Of a stretch of 64,000 nucleotides of DNA, positions 9,235-19,784 are shown piece by piece. The stretch's first letter is position 1. The number at the start of each line of letters is the position of its first letter. The stretch lies in NCBI GenBank assembly GCA_026197075.1, contig JAPHQV010000025.1:186001-250000 (forward strand), read 5' to 3'. The stretch comes from Gammaproteobacteria bacterium (GTDB lineage Bacteria > Pseudomonadota > Gammaproteobacteria > DSM-19610). The position numbers and the translations under genes were made by a program. Below the pieces are notes generated by a model. That model was not told where the DNA came from and made no database searches. It was given only the letters and a program-made list of their open reading frames with translations.

Positions 9235-11393
9235 CGCAGGGGCAGCAAGGGCACTACATCGTCCTGATCAGTATCCACGGCCTGATTCGAGGCCACAACC
9301 TGGAATTGGGTCGTGATGCCGATACGGGTGGCCAGATCCAGTATGTCGTTGAACTGGCCAAGGCGCTGGCGGCCCGCGAGGATGTCTGGCGCGTGGACCT
9401 GCTCACCCGACAGGTGGTGGATCCCAAGGTGTCGGCGGACTATGCCGAGCGCATGGAGCCCATCGCCGACAAGGCCTTCATCGTGCGCCTGCCCGCCGGC
9501 CCGCGCCGCTACCTGCGCAAGGAAGTGCTCTGGCCCTACCTCGACAGCTTCACCGATCATGCCCTGCAGCATGTGCGCCGCATCGGCAAGGTACCCGATA
9601 TCATTCACAGCCACTATGCCGATGCCGGCTATGTGGGCTCGCGCCTGTCCTCCCTGCTGGGTGTGACCCTGGTGCACACCGGCCATTCCCTGGGCCGGGT
9701 CAAGCGCGAACGCCTGCTGGAGCAGGGTGTGAAGCCCGAGGTCATCGAGACCCAGTACAACATCGGCCAGCGCATCGAGGCGGAAGAGGTGGCGCTGGAC
9801 CATGCCAGCATGGTGGTGGCCAGCACACGCCAGGAAGTCGAGGAGCAATACAGCACCTACGACAACTACCAGCCCAAGCGCATGCAGGTGATCCCGCCGG
9901 GCGTGGACCTGCGCCGCTTCCGGCCGGCCACGGCCACCGAGCTGAGACCGCGCGTCTGGCAATCCCTGCGACGCTTCCTCACCCATGAGAAACGTCCCAT
10001 CATCCTCGCCCTGTCACGCGCCGACGAACGCAAGAACATCCAGACCCTGGTGCGCGCCTATGGCGAACGCCCCAGCCTGCGCGAACTGGCCAACCTGGTG
10101 ATCGTGGCCGGCAATCGCGATGACATCCAGGCCATGGAACGGGGGCCGCGCCAGGTGCTGACGGAGCTGCTGTTGCTCATCGATCGCTATGACCTGTGGG
10201 GATCGGTGGCCATCCCCAAGCACCACGAGCCGGATGACGTGCCGGACCTGTACCGCCTGGCGACGCGTTCCGGCGGGGTGTTCGTCAACCCGGCCCTCAC
10301 CGAACCCTTCGGCCTGACCCTGATCGAGGCGGCGGCCTGCGGTCTGCCCCTGGTGGCCACCCACGACGGCGGTCCCAAGGACATCCTGCGCCACTGCAAA
10401 AACGGCGTGCTCATCGATCCCCTGGAGGCCGACGCCATGGGCCAGGCCCTGGAGGAGGCCATCAGCGACCGCCGTCGTTGGAAGCAGTGGTCGCGCAACG
10501 GCCTCACCGGCACGCGCAAGCACTATGCCTGGGCCAGCCACGTGGATAAATACCTGCGTGCCGTGCGCAAGACCTGGGGCGGGGTGCACAAACAGCGCCT
10601 GGTGGAGAGCGAGCGCAGTCGACTGCCCACCATCGACCGCCTGCTGGTCTGCGACGTGGACGACACCCTGCTCGGCGATCGCGAGGCACTGGAGGAACTC
10701 CTGGAACGACTGCGCCAGGCCGGCCCCCACGTGGGCTTCGGCATCGCCACCGGCCGCTCCCGAGAAAACCTGGAGAAGCTGCTGAAACGCTACCGCATAC
10801 CCGAACCGGATCTGCTGATCACCTCGGTCGGTGCCGAGATCCACTACGGCAAGAAACGGGTTACCGACCAGCGCTGGCAGGAGCATCTGGATTACCGCTG
10901 GGATCCCAAGGCACTGCGCGCTGCCATGGCGGACATGCCCGGCCTGCGGCTGCAACCGAAGAGCGAACAGCATCCCTTCAAGATCAGTTATTTTCTTGAT
11001 AAGGAAGAGGCGCCCTCGTTGCGTGACATGGTGCGCTTCCTGCGCAAGCGCGACCTGCACGCCAATGTGATTCGATCCCATTGCATGTTCCTGGACCTGC
11101 TTCCGGTGCGTGTTTCCAAGGGGCTGGCCCTGCGCCATGTGGCGGTGCGCTGGGGCCTGAACCCGGAACGCTTCCTCGTGGTGGGCGGCTCTGGTAATGA
11201 CGAGGGTATGCTGCGCGGCAATACCCTGGGCGTGGTGATTGGCAACCACAGCACCGAGCTCGAACGACTGCGGGGCGAACCACGCATCTATTTTGCCGAG
11301 GGTGAACATGCCCGTGGCGCCCTGGAGGGAATCGATCACTACGATTTCCTGGGCGAGTTCCGAATTCCCGAGGAAGAAAGCCAGGAGACGTGA
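9231..11393 (+). CDS. Sucrose-phosphate synthase fused to a sucrose-phosphatase-like HAD domain
   Basis: A 720-residue bifunctional-type protein. Residues 1 to about 460 form a GT4 glycosyltransferase with GRDADTGGQ at 27-35 and the donor-site stretch [19 protein letters not shown]. This half should make sucrose-6-phosphate from UDP-glucose and fructose-6-phosphate. From about 470 there is a HAD phosphatase domain with nucleophile motif DVDDT at 475-479. The acidic motif reads GGSGND at 652-657, where the first Asp of the usual GDSGND is replaced by Gly, so phosphatase activity is plausible but not certain. The start at 9231 overlaps the kinase stop by four bases; an in-frame ATG at 9222 is less likely. 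Confidence 0.93.
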   Translation: MTQGQQGHYIVLISIHGLIRGHNLELGRDADTGGQIQYVVELAKALAAREDVWRVDLLTRQVVDPKVSADYAERMEPIADKAFIVRLPAGPRRYLRKEVLWPYLDSFTDHALQHVRRIGKVPDIIHSHYADAGYVGSRLSSLLGVTLVHTGHSLGRVKRERLLEQGVKPEVIETQYNIGQRIEAEEVALDHASMVVASTRQEVEEQYSTYDNYQPKRMQVIPPGVDLRRFRPATATELRPRVWQSLRRFLTHEKRPIILALSRADERKNIQTLVRAYGERPSLRELANLVIVAGNRDDIQAMERGPRQVLTELLLLIDRYDLWGSVAIPKHHEPDDVPDLYRLATRSGGVFVNPALTEPFGLTLIEAAACGLPLVATHDGGPKDILRHCKNGVLIDPLEADAMGQALEEAISDRRRWKQWSRNGLTGTRKHYAWASHVDKYLRAVRKTWGGVHKQRLVESERSRLPTIDRLLVCDVDDTLLGDREALEELLERLRQAGPHVGFGIATGRSRENLEKLLKRYRIPEPDLLITSVGAEIHYGKKRVTDQRWQEHLDYRWDPKALRAAMADMPGLRLQPKSEQHPFKISYFLDKEEAPSLRDMVRFLRKRDLHANVIRSHCMFLDLLPVRVSKGLALRHVAVRWGLNPERFLVVGGSGNDEGMLRGNTLGVVIGNHSTELERLRGEPRIYFAEGEHARGALEGIDHYDFLGEFRIPEEESQET

Positions 11394-13786
11394 TGGAAGC
11401 CTTTGCCCAGTATCTGGAGGAGCACCGCCACAAGGTCCATGCCCTGTTGCGCCATTACCTGAAAGAGGAACGCGTGTTCCTGTTGCACTCGGACCTGTGG
11501 GACGGCTTCGAGGCCTTCTGTGCCGAGGAGGAGAACGGCGCCATTTGCGACAGTGGACTGGCGCAGGGTATCGCCCTTGCACAGGAGGCGGTGCTGGAGG
11601 CGCCCTGGGTCTACCTGTCCATACGGCCGTCTCTCGGGCGCTGGCTGTATTTCCGCTTCCACGTGGAGGCCATGGAACATGAGGAGATCGACGTATCCGC
11701 CTTCCTGGCGTTCAAGGAACGCCAGGTGCACAAGGATGGGGATGGCGGTTTCCGCGAATGGCCGCTGGAAGTGGACCTCGGCCCCTTCAACCGGGAATTT
11801 CCCAAGCTGCAGGAGGCGCGCTCCATCGGCCGCGGTGTGGAGTTCCTGAACCGGCGCCTGTCCAGTACCCTGTTCGACAAGCTCGGCAAGGGCGACCGCA
11901 GCCTGCTGGATTTCCTGCGCGTACACCAGTGCCGTGGTGTGCAATTGATGCTCAACGACCGTATCAATGACACCAAGGCGCTGCGTTCGGCCTTGCGCCG
12001 CGCCGAGGACTACCTCGCGGAGCAGGATCAGCAGGCCGGCTGGGAGCAGGTCGGGCATGTGCTGCAGGATTTCGGTTTCGAGCCGGGTTGGGGCCGCGAG
12101 GTGGCGCGCATGCGGGAGACCCTGCACCTGTTGTCCGACATCCTCGAGGCACCCGAACCGGGTAACCTGGAGCGCTTCCTGTCGCGCATCCCCATGATCT
12201 TCAATCTGGTGATCCTGTCGCCCCATGGTTTCTTCGGCCAGGCCAATGTGCTGGGCATGCCCGACACCGGTGGCCAGGTGGTGTATATCCTCGATCAGGT
12301 GCGCGCCCTGGAGAAGGAGATGCGCCAGCGCATCGCGATCCAGGGCCTCGATATCGAGCCCCAGATCATCGTCATCAGCCGCCTGATCCCGGAGGCGCGC
12401 GGCACCACCTGCGACCAGCGTCACGAGTCCATCGTCGGCACGGAGCATGCCCGCATCCTGCGCATTCCCTTCCGCGAGGAGGACGGCAGCGTGGTTCCCC
12501 AGTGGATCTCGCGCTTCGAGATCTGGCCCTACCTGGAGCGTTTTGCCTTCGACGCCGAGCAGGAACTGCTGGCGGAGATGGGCGGCCGTCCCGACCTGAT
12601 CATCGGCAATTACTCCGACGGCAACCTGGTGGCCACCATCCTCGCCCACCGTCTGCACGTGACCCAGTGCAATATCGCCCATGCCCTGGAAAAGACCAAG
12701 TACCTCTATTCGGACCTGTTCTGGGCCGACAACGAAGAGCAATACCACTTCTCGGCCCAGTTCACTGCCGACCTGATCGCCATGAACGCCGCGGACTTCA
12801 TCATCACCAGCACCTACCAGGAGATCGCCGGCGACAAACGCACCATCGGCCAGTACGAAAGTTACCAGTCCTTCACCATGCCGGGGCTGTACCGGGTGGT
12901 GAACGGCGTGAACGTCTTCGATCCCAAGTTCAATATCGTCTCACCCGGCGCCGATGCCGAGGTGTATTTCCCCTTCATGGAGACCGAACGGCGCCTGCGT
13001 GACCTGCAACCGGGTATCCGCGAGATGATCCGGGGCGCCCCCGACGCCGAAGCCCGTGGCCAGCTCGCCGCGCCGGACAAGCCCATCCTGTTCAGTATGG
13101 CGCGCCTGGACACGATCAAGAACCTGACCGGGTTGGTGGAATGGTACGGCGCCAGTTCGCGCCTGCGCGAAGCGGCCAACCTGGTGCTGGTGGCCGGACA
13201 TGTGGACCCGGGCCAGTCCGGGGACCGCGATGAACAGGAACAGATCGGTCGTATGCATGCCCTCATGGACCAGTACCAGCTGGATGACCAGCTGCGTTGG
13301 CTGGGTAAGCGCCTTGACAAGGGCCAGAGTGGCGAACTCTATCGCACCATCGCCGATGCCAGGGGGGTGTTCGTGCAGCCGGCCCTGTTCGAGGCCTTCG
13401 GCCTGACGGTCATCGAGGCCATGAGTTCGGGACTGCCCACCTTCGCGACCTGCTACGGTGGACCGCTGGAGATCATTGTCGACGGCGTCTCCGGTTTTCA
13501 CATCGACCCGAACCATGGCGATGCCGCGGCGGACAAGCTGGCGGACTTCTTCGAGCGCTGCGACCGGGAGCCCGACTACTGGCAGGAACTGTCCCGGGGC
13601 GGCATCGAACGGGTCCAGGCGCGCTATACCTGGGAGCGCTACGCGGAGCGCATGATGACCCTGTCACGTATCTACGGTTTCTGGAAATACGTGACCAACC
13701 TGGACCGGGACGAGACGCGCCGCTACCTGGAGATGTTCTACGGCCTGCAGTTCCGGACCCTGGCCCGCCAGGTGCGTGGAGACTGA
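11393..13786 (+). CDS. Sucrose synthase
   Basis: A 797-residue GT4 enzyme of normal sucrose synthase length. The catalytic half begins near GMPDTGGQ (288-295), and the nucleotide-sugar motif has Glu667 and Glu675 in [11 protein letters not shown]. The enzyme reversibly converts sucrose and UDP (or ADP) to NDP-glucose and fructose. Its ATG shares one base with the stop of the upstream gene (TGATG), so the three sucrose genes are translationally coupled. Together they allow both synthesis and cleavage of sucrose, as known from nitrosomonads and methanotrophs. Confidence 0.95.
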   Translation: MEAFAQYLEEHRHKVHALLRHYLKEERVFLLHSDLWDGFEAFCAEEENGAICDSGLAQGIALAQEAVLEAPWVYLSIRPSLGRWLYFRFHVEAMEHEEIDVSAFLAFKERQVHKDGDGGFREWPLEVDLGPFNREFPKLQEARSIGRGVEFLNRRLSSTLFDKLGKGDRSLLDFLRVHQCRGVQLMLNDRINDTKALRSALRRAEDYLAEQDQQAGWEQVGHVLQDFGFEPGWGREVARMRETLHLLSDILEAPEPGNLERFLSRIPMIFNLVILSPHGFFGQANVLGMPDTGGQVVYILDQVRALEKEMRQRIAIQGLDIEPQIIVISRLIPEARGTTCDQRHESIVGTEHARILRIPFREEDGSVVPQWISRFEIWPYLERFAFDAEQELLAEMGGRPDLIIGNYSDGNLVATILAHRLHVTQCNIAHALEKTKYLYSDLFWADNEEQYHFSAQFTADLIAMNAADFIITSTYQEIAGDKRTIGQYESYQSFTMPGLYRVVNGVNVFDPKFNIVSPGADAEVYFPFMETERRLRDLQPGIREMIRGAPDAEARGQLAAPDKPILFSMARLDTIKNLTGLVEWYGASSRLREAANLVLVAGHVDPGQSGDRDEQEQIGRMHALMDQYQLDDQLRWLGKRLDKGQSGELYRTIADARGVFVQPALFEAFGLTVIEAMSSGLPTFATCYGGPLEIIVDGVSGFHIDPNHGDAAADKLADFFERCDREPDYWQELSRGGIERVQARYTWERYAERMMTLSRIYGFWKYVTNLDRDETRRYLEMFYGLQFRTLARQVRGD

Positions 13787-13867
13787 CGGGTGCATATCAC
13801 CTAAATCTCGGGGTTCTTCTGCCGTTAATCATGAGGATAGTATGGATTTTGGGCCGGAGCTGTTCCC

Positions 13868-14305
13868 ATGTGTTTGTATCGCCTGTGTTCATTCCTTTGC
13901 CTGTTCTGGCTGCTGGGCGGACAAGTCATGGCCGAGGTCCCGGCCAGGCTGGAGGTGCCGGAGTCCATTCCCGGTGTGACCACCCTGGATGCCGAGGGCC
14001 TGATCGGGCTGGTGCAGCGCCAACCCGGCCTGGTACTGATCGATTCCCGGGTACCCGCGGACCGGCACCAGGGCTATATCCAGGGCTCCATCAGCCTGCC
14101 TGACACCCAGACCGCCTGCGCGACCCTCGGCGACCTGCTGAACGACATGGACACCCCGGTACTGTTCTACTGCAATGGCGTCAAATGCGGACGCAGCGTG
14201 ATCACGGCGGTGATCGCCCGCGATTGCGGCTACCGGAAGGTCTTCTGGTTCCGGGGCGGCTTCGAGGAATGGAAGCAGAAGGGCTACCCCTTCCTGCAGC
14301 AGTAG
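13868..14305 (+). CDS. Secreted rhodanese-like sulfurtransferase
   Basis: A 145-residue single-domain rhodanese with an N-terminal signal sequence; the hydrophobic stretch spans about 7-20 and cleavage is likely after QVMA (around residue 22). The active loop is YCNGVKCGRS, with Cys102 as the expected persulfide-bearing residue and Cys107 nearby. Rhodaneses move sulfane sulfur or bind oxyanions; the substrate is unknown. A GGAG motif lies eight bases before the ATG. It ends five bases before a diguanylate cyclase gene, so the two are probably co-transcribed. Confidence 0.85.
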   Translation: MCLYRLCSFLCLFWLLGGQVMAEVPARLEVPESIPGVTTLDAEGLIGLVQRQPGLVLIDSRVPADRHQGYIQGSISLPDTQTACATLGDLLNDMDTPVLFYCNGVKCGRSVITAVIARDCGYRKVFWFRGGFEEWKQKGYPFLQQ

Positions 14306-14310
14306 CCCGC

Positions 14311-15822
14311 ATGCTGCGCCAGCCCATTTCCCTGCGCACATTGACTGGACTGGTGGTGCTGGTGATGGGCGTGCTCGGCATGTCGCTGGCACTGGTGACC
14401 GGCGGCATCTACCATCGCCTGACCCTGGAGAACCAGCGCCAGGGCCTGGCCGGGTTGGTGGAACTGGCGGTTGCCGAGGCCCTCGCGCGCCAGGAGCAGA
14501 AATCCCGGGCCCTGGGCCTCAGCCTGCAGAGTGAACCGGCCTTCGAGCGGGCCCTCGCCGCAGGAGACCATGCCGCCATCCGGCTCCTGCTCGATGACCA
14601 GTTCCACCAGTACTTCGTCACCGCCGGCGAGATTCGCCTGCTGCAACTGCGCCTGTTCAGTCCCGACTTCCGCCTGCTGGCCGAGGCGGGCGAGGGCCGT
14701 GCCGATTTCGCGCCCGACAGCGGAGCCTGCCCCGGCCTGATCGAACGCGCAGACCGTCGCGAGGGCCCCCAGCGGCTACAGTTCCTTACCGCGCTGTGCG
14801 CGGACCCCATGCCACTGCACAGCCTGCTGGTGCCGGTGGGCGGTTTGTTCCTGCACGGCTATCTCGAGGTGGTGGTGGATCCCTCCCTGGGCCTGGAAGG
14901 TCTGGAGCAGGTATTGGGTATGCCGCTGCGCCTGCGTGCCATCGATGACGAGGTGCTACACCAGTCCGATGCCTGGCCGGTGGACGGCGTCGGACGCGAA
15001 GCCCTGGCGGTGGACTACGTCCTGCGTGGCGACTGGGATCGCGAGATACTGCGCATCACTATGTTGCACGATGTCTCGGAACTGCAGAAAAAACTGGACG
15101 AGACGCGACGCAATATACTGATCGTCGCCACCCTCCTGACCTTGTGGGTGGCACTGATGATGTACTGGGTGCTGCGCCGCACGGCGCTGGAGCCCATCGC
15201 CGGTCTGCTGCACCGGCTGGAGCACTACCGCCACGGCGAAACCGGCGCAAGCGAGGCGGCCCCGGCGGTCGCCATTCGCGAGTTCCATGCCCTGCAGGAT
15301 CTCTATGACACCCTCGACCAGCTGGCCCACACCGATCCCCTGACCCTGCTGCCCAATCGCACCCAGTTCCGCGATTGCCTGGAAAACTACACCACGGGAG
15401 ACCAGCGCGATCAGAAAGGCTTTGCGCTCATGATCATGGATCTCGATGGCTTCAAGCAGGTGAATGATTGCCATGGTCACCAGACAGGCGACATGCTGCT
15501 GCACCAGGTGGCGGCGCGTATGCTGACGTCGAAACGGCGAGGGGATATCCTCGCGCGCCTGGGTGGCGATGAGTTCGGTATGCTGCTGCCGGAGATAACC
15601 TCGCGGGAGGTGAGCGGTGCCGTGGCGGAAAAGCTGGCCGCTTTGCTGGCCGAGCCTTTCCATCTCGGCAATCATGAGTGCAGCGTAGGAATGAGTATCG
15701 GCATTGCCTTCCACCCGACCGATGCCATCGACCCGGACAGCCTCATCAGGCTGGCGGACGCGGCCATGTACGAGGCCAAGCGCAACGGCAGCGGCTACGC
15801 CTACGCCAGGTCGTCCCAGTGA
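14311..15822 (+). CDS. Membrane-bound diguanylate cyclase
   Basis: A 503-residue protein with membrane helices at about 10-33 and 268-288, a roughly 230-residue periplasmic sensory region between them, and a C-terminal GGDEF domain. The motif is canonical GGDEF at 418-422, and RRGD lies five residues upstream as an RxxD inhibitory site. It should make cyclic di-GMP under control of a periplasmic signal. Pairing with a periplasmic rhodanese raises a sulfur or redox signal as an untested idea. The ATG at 14311 is chosen because the membrane anchor follows directly; the ribosome site is weak. The 3' end overlaps ycgN on the other strand by 22 bases. Confidence 0.92.
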   Translation: MLRQPISLRTLTGLVVLVMGVLGMSLALVTGGIYHRLTLENQRQGLAGLVELAVAEALARQEQKSRALGLSLQSEPAFERALAAGDHAAIRLLLDDQFHQYFVTAGEIRLLQLRLFSPDFRLLAEAGEGRADFAPDSGACPGLIERADRREGPQRLQFLTALCADPMPLHSLLVPVGGLFLHGYLEVVVDPSLGLEGLEQVLGMPLRLRAIDDEVLHQSDAWPVDGVGREALAVDYVLRGDWDREILRITMLHDVSELQKKLDETRRNILIVATLLTLWVALMMYWVLRRTALEPIAGLLHRLEHYRHGETGASEAAPAVAIREFHALQDLYDTLDQLAHTDPLTLLPNRTQFRDCLENYTTGDQRDQKGFALMIMDLDGFKQVNDCHGHQTGDMLLHQVAARMLTSKRRGDILARLGGDEFGMLLPEITSREVSGAVAEKLAALLAEPFHLGNHECSVGMSIGIAFHPTDAIDPDSLIRLADAAMYEAKRNGSGYAYARSSQ

Positions 15823-16250
15823 ATCAGATGCTCCTCCAGTTCCTCGGGCTCGACCTCCAGTTCCGACACCGCCATGCCGGCGACGCAGATGCCTGCGTCC
15901 CAGACCGATTGTGCCGTGCCGGTGCGCAGGGGATGCCAGTCCGGTAGTGGTTTGCCCTCCGCCAGCAGGCGGTAGGCACAGGTATCCGGCAGCCAGTTCT
16001 CCTTGGCGACCTCCGGGGTCACCTTCACGCAGTCGGGCACCAGGATACTGCGGCGCTCGTACTGGGTGCAGCGGCATGCCCCCTGGTCCAGGTAGCGGCA
16101 CACCACGTTGGTGAAAAATATCTCGCCCGTATCCTCATCCTCCAGCTTGAACAGGCAGCAGCGCGCGCAGCCGTCACACAGGGATTCCCATTCGGCGGGC
16201 GTCATCTCCTCGAGGGTCTTGCGTTCCCAGAAAGGTTTTTCAGGTGTCAT
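15801..16250 (-). CDS. YcgN-family cysteine cluster protein (UPF0260)
   Basis: A 149-residue protein of the YkgJ/YcgN zinc/iron-chelating family. Cysteines cluster at 25, 28, 31 and 32 (CDGCARCC), followed by further Cys in [21 protein letters not shown] and TCAYRLL. The family is widely conserved, but its biochemical role is not established. It overlaps rsmJ by 11 bases, indicating translational coupling, and converges with the diguanylate cyclase. Confidence 0.88.
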   Translation of the reverse strand: MTPEKPFWERKTLEEMTPAEWESLCDGCARCCLFKLEDEDTGEIFFTNVVCRYLDQGACRCTQYERRSILVPDCVKVTPEVAKENWLPDTCAYRLLAEGKPLPDWHPLRTGTAQSVWDAGICVAGMAVSELEVEPEELEEHLIHWDDLA

Positions 16251-17022
16251 GGGCGAGGACCTTGGTCACGTAGACATCGTAGCGGTGCTGCTTGCCCTTG
16301 ATGGACATGGTGGGCGGCTGATGGTTCAGTGCCTCGGCACCCATGGGACGTTTCACCACCACCCGCTGGCGGGCGGCCGCCAGGGCGACGGGCAGCAGCT
16401 CACCGGCATGAGGATCCTTGCCCAACAGTTCCTGCAGGGCGCGCATCTCCTTTTTCACCAGGCTGGACTTGCGCCGTTCCGGGTACATGGGGTCGAGGTA
16501 TACCACATCCGGGCGCTCCGACGCCGGCAGCGCGGCCAGCCACTGGCGGGCATCGCCATGGATTACGCGCATGCGCTCGCGCACCAGTGCGCCGATTTCC
16601 GCATCGGCACAGGCGCGTCGCCAGCCGTCCTGGAGCAGGGCCGCCACCGCGGGATGGCGTTCGAGCAGCGTCACCCGGCAGCCCAGGCAGGCCAGCACAA
16701 AGGCATCGCGCCCAAAGCCGGCGGTGGCATCCAGCACCGTCGGTGTGGCCCCGGCCTTGAGTCCCACGGCCCGCGCGAGGGGCTGGCCGCGCCCGCCACC
16801 GAACAGCCGGCGATGGGCCGCCGCGCCGCCAGCCCAGTCCACGAACACGGACCCGCTGCGGGGATCTTTCCGAGAACAGAGTTCCAGCCGTTCCCCGGTC
16901 AGGCGCAGTACATACTCCTGATCCGGCGCCGGGTCCAGGCGGAAGCCCCACTCGGCGGCCAGTGCCCGCGCGGCATCCCGCAGCTCCGTTGCCTCCGCCT
17001 CGATGGCCAGGAGTTCAGTCAT
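16240..17022 (-). CDS. rsmJ: 16S rRNA (guanine1516-N2)-methyltransferase
   Basis: A 260-residue SAM-dependent methyltransferase. Landmarks are the SAM motif [19 protein letters not shown], the catalytic [11 protein letters not shown] element and the C-terminal HRYDVYV. These are characteristic of RsmJ (YhiQ), which methylates G1516 in helix 45 of 16S rRNA. It sits between ycgN (11-base overlap) and a membrane protein gene (8-base overlap) in a minus-strand operon. Confidence 0.92.
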   Translation of the reverse strand: MTELLAIEAEATELRDAARALAAEWGFRLDPAPDQEYVLRLTGERLELCSRKDPRSGSVFVDWAGGAAAHRRLFGGGRGQPLARAVGLKAGATPTVLDATAGFGRDAFVLACLGCRVTLLERHPAVAALLQDGWRRACADAEIGALVRERMRVIHGDARQWLAALPASERPDVVYLDPMYPERRKSSLVKKEMRALQELLGKDPHAGELLPVALAAARQRVVVKRPMGAEALNHQPPTMSIKGKQHRYDVYVTKVLAHDT

Positions 17023-17680
17023 GGGCCTGGTGCGCGCGCCGGTGCAGGGTGATATCCAGCGCGATCTTCAAGACGACCAGTGCGATCAGCAGCACCAGCG
17101 GGGAGCCGAGCGCCTGGATGCCCCAGCCACCGGCGATGATGGCCACGTGCAACACGGCGATGCGTTTGTAGGGCGCGGACATGAGGGTATTGATTTTGCT
17201 GTGTCGATATTCGCCGCCCTGGAAATAATTCAGCACCAGCGACAGTCCATGGGACAGGAACAGGCCCAGCCAGGCCAGCACCACGCCGGGTGCGGCCGTA
17301 TCCAGAATATGCTGTACGGCTCGCACCAGCATCTGGATGAACACCAGGTGTGCCGGCCAGCTGTCCTCGCCGGACGGGAACAGCTGGTCGCCCAGTCCCT
17401 CGCCACCCGTGAGGGTCAGCACGAAGATCCCGTGCACACCACAGAAGGCACCATAGTGCAGGCAGAAGAATGCCGCGGGGAACAGCGCGCCCAGGCCCTG
17501 CAGGTGCAGCATCTTCAAAATGGTGTAGAAACCGATGACCAGGTTTTCCAGCCAGTAGAGGATGATGATGGAGGCCAGGTCCCACTCAAGCCAGAGCACA
17601 CCCGCGATGGGGATCAGGTTCACCGCCACCAGGAAGGCGAGGGCGATGCGGTCGCGGGGCAGGTTCCCGTCGGAAGGCAT
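17015..17680 (-). CDS. Multi-pass membrane protein, DUF6498-like
   Basis: A 221-residue hydrophobic protein with about five or six predicted membrane helices. The segment IILYWLENLVIGFYTILKM near residues 39-57 matches what I recall of the DUF6498 family; function is unknown. It is the first gene of a minus-strand set with rsmJ and ycgN, overlapping rsmJ by eight bases. The family assignment rests on one motif and needs a profile search. Confidence 0.7.
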   Translation of the reverse strand: MPSDGNLPRDRIALAFLVAVNLIPIAGVLWLEWDLASIIILYWLENLVIGFYTILKMLHLQGLGALFPAAFFCLHYGAFCGVHGIFVLTLTGGEGLGDQLFPSGEDSWPAHLVFIQMLVRAVQHILDTAAPGVVLAWLGLFLSHGLSLVLNYFQGGEYRHSKINTLMSAPYKRIAVLHVAIIAGGWGIQALGSPLVLLIALVVLKIALDITLHRRAHQAHD

Positions 17681-17727
17681 AATTAGGTTTCAGCCGCTGG
17701 GGTGGCGATTAGCCAGGCATTGATGGC

Positions 17728-17970
17728 TCAATCATTCTCGCTGGGTTTGGAAACGCCAGTGAACTTGAAGATGAGTTTGTTCATGTATCTTTCGGTCGGA
17801 CGAAAAACATACGCTGCTGCCGCAGGCATTATGGTGAAGAAAAACCGCTCTTCATTGTCTCCTGCGACAAAGAGCACCAATACGACGATCAGGACAACCG
17901 TGATTAGCGCATAGATGGCCCAGGCTCTTTTAAGATAGGACTGATATTTACCGTTTTGGATATTTTTCAT
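17728..17970 (-). CDS. Small membrane protein of unknown function
   Basis: An 80-residue protein with one clear membrane helix (about 17-37, AIYALITVVLIVVLVLFVAG) and a possible second hydrophobic patch near 46-57. It is Lys/Asn-rich with AT-rich codons, unlike its neighbours, which points to recent acquisition or relaxed selection. No good ribosome site is visible before the ATG at 17970, so expression is uncertain. No function can be assigned. Confidence 0.5.
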   Translation of the reverse strand: MKNIQNGKYQSYLKRAWAIYALITVVLIVVLVLFVAGDNEERFFFTIMPAAAAYVFRPTERYMNKLIFKFTGVSKPSEND

Positions 17971-18238
17971 AATTTGTGTGATACATGGTCTCGCTGATTG
18001 TGGCTATGTCTCTACGAAATATATCGGCTTTTAATATGTAACGATCGAGGCGAATGGCGCACATCTTTTGCGCCTCTGGCCCTCCTGACTTGCTATATGC
18101 CCATTGGCATAAATATCAGCATTACAACATTCTTCTTGTGCCTCCAGGGTATTGTTCCTCGTTGCTGGTTTTATGCCTTTTTATGCTCATCTGGTGCAGG
18201 GGTCAATATTAGAGGGCGCGAGGGCGGATAAATTCCAT
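17971..18238. other. AT-rich non-coding stretch
   Basis: About 268 bases between the small membrane gene and bioD, clearly lower in GC than the rest of the window. An open frame on the plus strand (17998-18231) has no family resemblance, no ribosome site and no sensible amino acid pattern. I see no tRNA, terminator hairpin or repeat. Together with the preceding small gene it looks like a remnant of foreign DNA. Confidence 0.5.
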
Positions 18239-18904
18239 TCATCGCCAGTTCAGCTCTGCCATCAGGTCCGCCGTGATGTCTCCCTGGTATGGCATCATGC
18301 CCAGCAATGGCATTCCGATGCGCGCCCCAATACTGGCGATATTGTCCGCGCTGCGCGCGTAGTCTCCATGTGCGTGGTTGGCGATCCAGCCGGCCAGGGG
18401 CAGGCCGCGGGCGGCGATGGCCTGGGCACTGAGCAGGGCGTGGTTGATGCAACCGAGGCGGATGTCCACCACCAGTAGCACGGGCAGGCCGAGGGCGGCA
18501 GCGAGATCACTCATGTCCTGGTCGTCATTCAATGGCACACGCCAGCCACCGGCGCCTTCGACGACCACGCTGTCCACTTGTGCGGCGATGTCCTGGTAGG
18601 CCGCCAGGATCCGCCCGATCTCGATGGTGACACCCGCATCGCGCGCCGCCAGGTGCGGGGCGATGGGCGGTGCGAAGGCATAGGGGTTCAGTGTTTCATA
18701 GGGCAGCGCCGCCGAGGACGCGGCCTGCAAGGCCAGGGCGTCTTCGTTGCGCAGTCCTTCCGCGGTTTTTTCACAGCCGGCGGACACCGGTTTCATACCG
18801 GCCACGCGCAGGCCCTGCTGTCGCAGCCTGTGCAGCATGGCGACACTGACGCGGGTTTTGCCCACCTCGGTGTCGGTGCCGGTGATGAAATAGCCGCTGC
18901 TCAT
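18239..18904 (-). CDS. bioD: Dethiobiotin synthetase
   Basis: A 221-residue ATPase that closes the ureido ring of dethiobiotin from diaminopelargonic acid, CO2 and ATP. The P-loop GTDTEVGKT is at 9-17, and VVVEGAGGWRVPL is the second family signature. The start at 18904 is chosen so that the P-loop sits at the usual distance; the frame extends upstream but overlaps bioC. It is the last gene of the biotin operon, four bases after bioC. Confidence 0.95.
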   Translation of the reverse strand: MSSGYFITGTDTEVGKTRVSVAMLHRLRQQGLRVAGMKPVSAGCEKTAEGLRNEDALALQAASSAALPYETLNPYAFAPPIAPHLAARDAGVTIEIGRILAAYQDIAAQVDSVVVEGAGGWRVPLNDDQDMSDLAAALGLPVLLVVDIRLGCINHALLSAQAIAARGLPLAGWIANHAHGDYARSADNIASIGARIGMPLLGMMPYQGDITADLMAELNWR

Positions 18905-18908
18905 GGCT

Positions 18909-19784
18909 TCAGCGTCGCCGCAGGGCATCCAGCGGAATGTGTACTGCGCCATCCCGGGTTACCTGGGATGGCGCACGCGGTACCGACCAGGCATGGCCAT
19001 GCACCACCTCGTAGCTGGCGGGCAGGCGTCCGTCCTGGCGAAAACCTTCATAGGCCTCCAGCATGCGCTGCAGTTTGCGCGGTCCGGTCAGGGCGTGGTT
19101 ACGCCCGGCGGTGACGTTGTGAGCACCCAGTTCCTTGAGGTCGCGCATCAGCCCGCGTACATCCTGGTAGGTGACCGCCATGCGTTCCACGTCCATGACC
19201 GGTTCGGCCAGCCCGGCGCGCAGCAGGGCATCGCCGATGTCATGCATGTCGAGGAAGGCGTTCACATGGGTGTGGTCATCCACCTGGCGCCAGCTGTGGC
19301 GCAGTTCCTTGAGGGTGTCGGGGCCGAAGGTGGTGAACAGCAACAGGCCGCCCGGCGCCAGCACACGACGAAATTCCGCGAAGGCACTGTCGAGGTCCTG
19401 GCACCATTGCAGCATGAGGTTGGAGATCAGCAGTTCGAAACTGTGATCGGCGAAAGGCAGTCGCTCGGCATCGGCGCACACCGCTGTGGGTCGGCGCAGC
19501 CAGCCGCCGCGCCTGCGACTGCGCTGGGCCATGGTGAAGGCGATATCCAGCGAGACCACCCGGGCCTTGCGGTAACGGCGCAGTAAGGCGTGGCTGATGT
19601 CGCCGGTGCCGCTGCCGAGGTCCAGCACCCGTGTCGGTTGCAGCTTCACCAGGTCGAGGCGTTCCAGCAGTTGTGCCCCCACCTCGCGCTGCAAGGCCGC
19701 CGCGCGATCATAGGTGTCCGCCGCGTGCGCGAAGGAGCGTCGTGTCCAGGCCTTGTCGATGCGGTAGCGTTCGTCAGCCGCCAT
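18909..19784 (-). CDS. bioC: Malonyl-ACP O-methyltransferase
   Basis: A 291-residue SAM-dependent methyltransferase with motif I VLDLGSGTGDIS and the C-terminal BioC-type region. BioC methylates malonyl-ACP so that fatty acid synthesis can build the pimeloyl chain of biotin. It overlaps bioH by 11 bases. The start at 19784 gives the typical N-terminus with a SFAHAADTYDRAA-like stretch that BioC proteins share. Confidence 0.94.
   Translation of the reverse strand: MAADERYRIDKAWTRRSFAHAADTYDRAAALQREVGAQLLERLDLVKLQPTRVLDLGSGTGDISHALLRRYRKARVVSLDIAFTMAQRSRRRGGWLRRPTAVCADAERLPFADHSFELLISNLMLQWCQDLDSAFAEFRRVLAPGGLLLFTTFGPDTLKELRHSWRQVDDHTHVNAFLDMHDIGDALLRAGLAEPVMDVERMAVTYQDVRGLMRDLKELGAHNVTAGRNHALTGPRKLQRMLEAYEGFRQDGRLPASYEVVHGHAWSVPRAPSQVTRDGAVHIPLDALRRR

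Noticed and set aside
17998-18231. Plus-strand frame of 77 codons in the AT-rich gap
   Set aside because: No ribosome site, no recognisable pattern, and Cys/Arg-rich random-looking translation.
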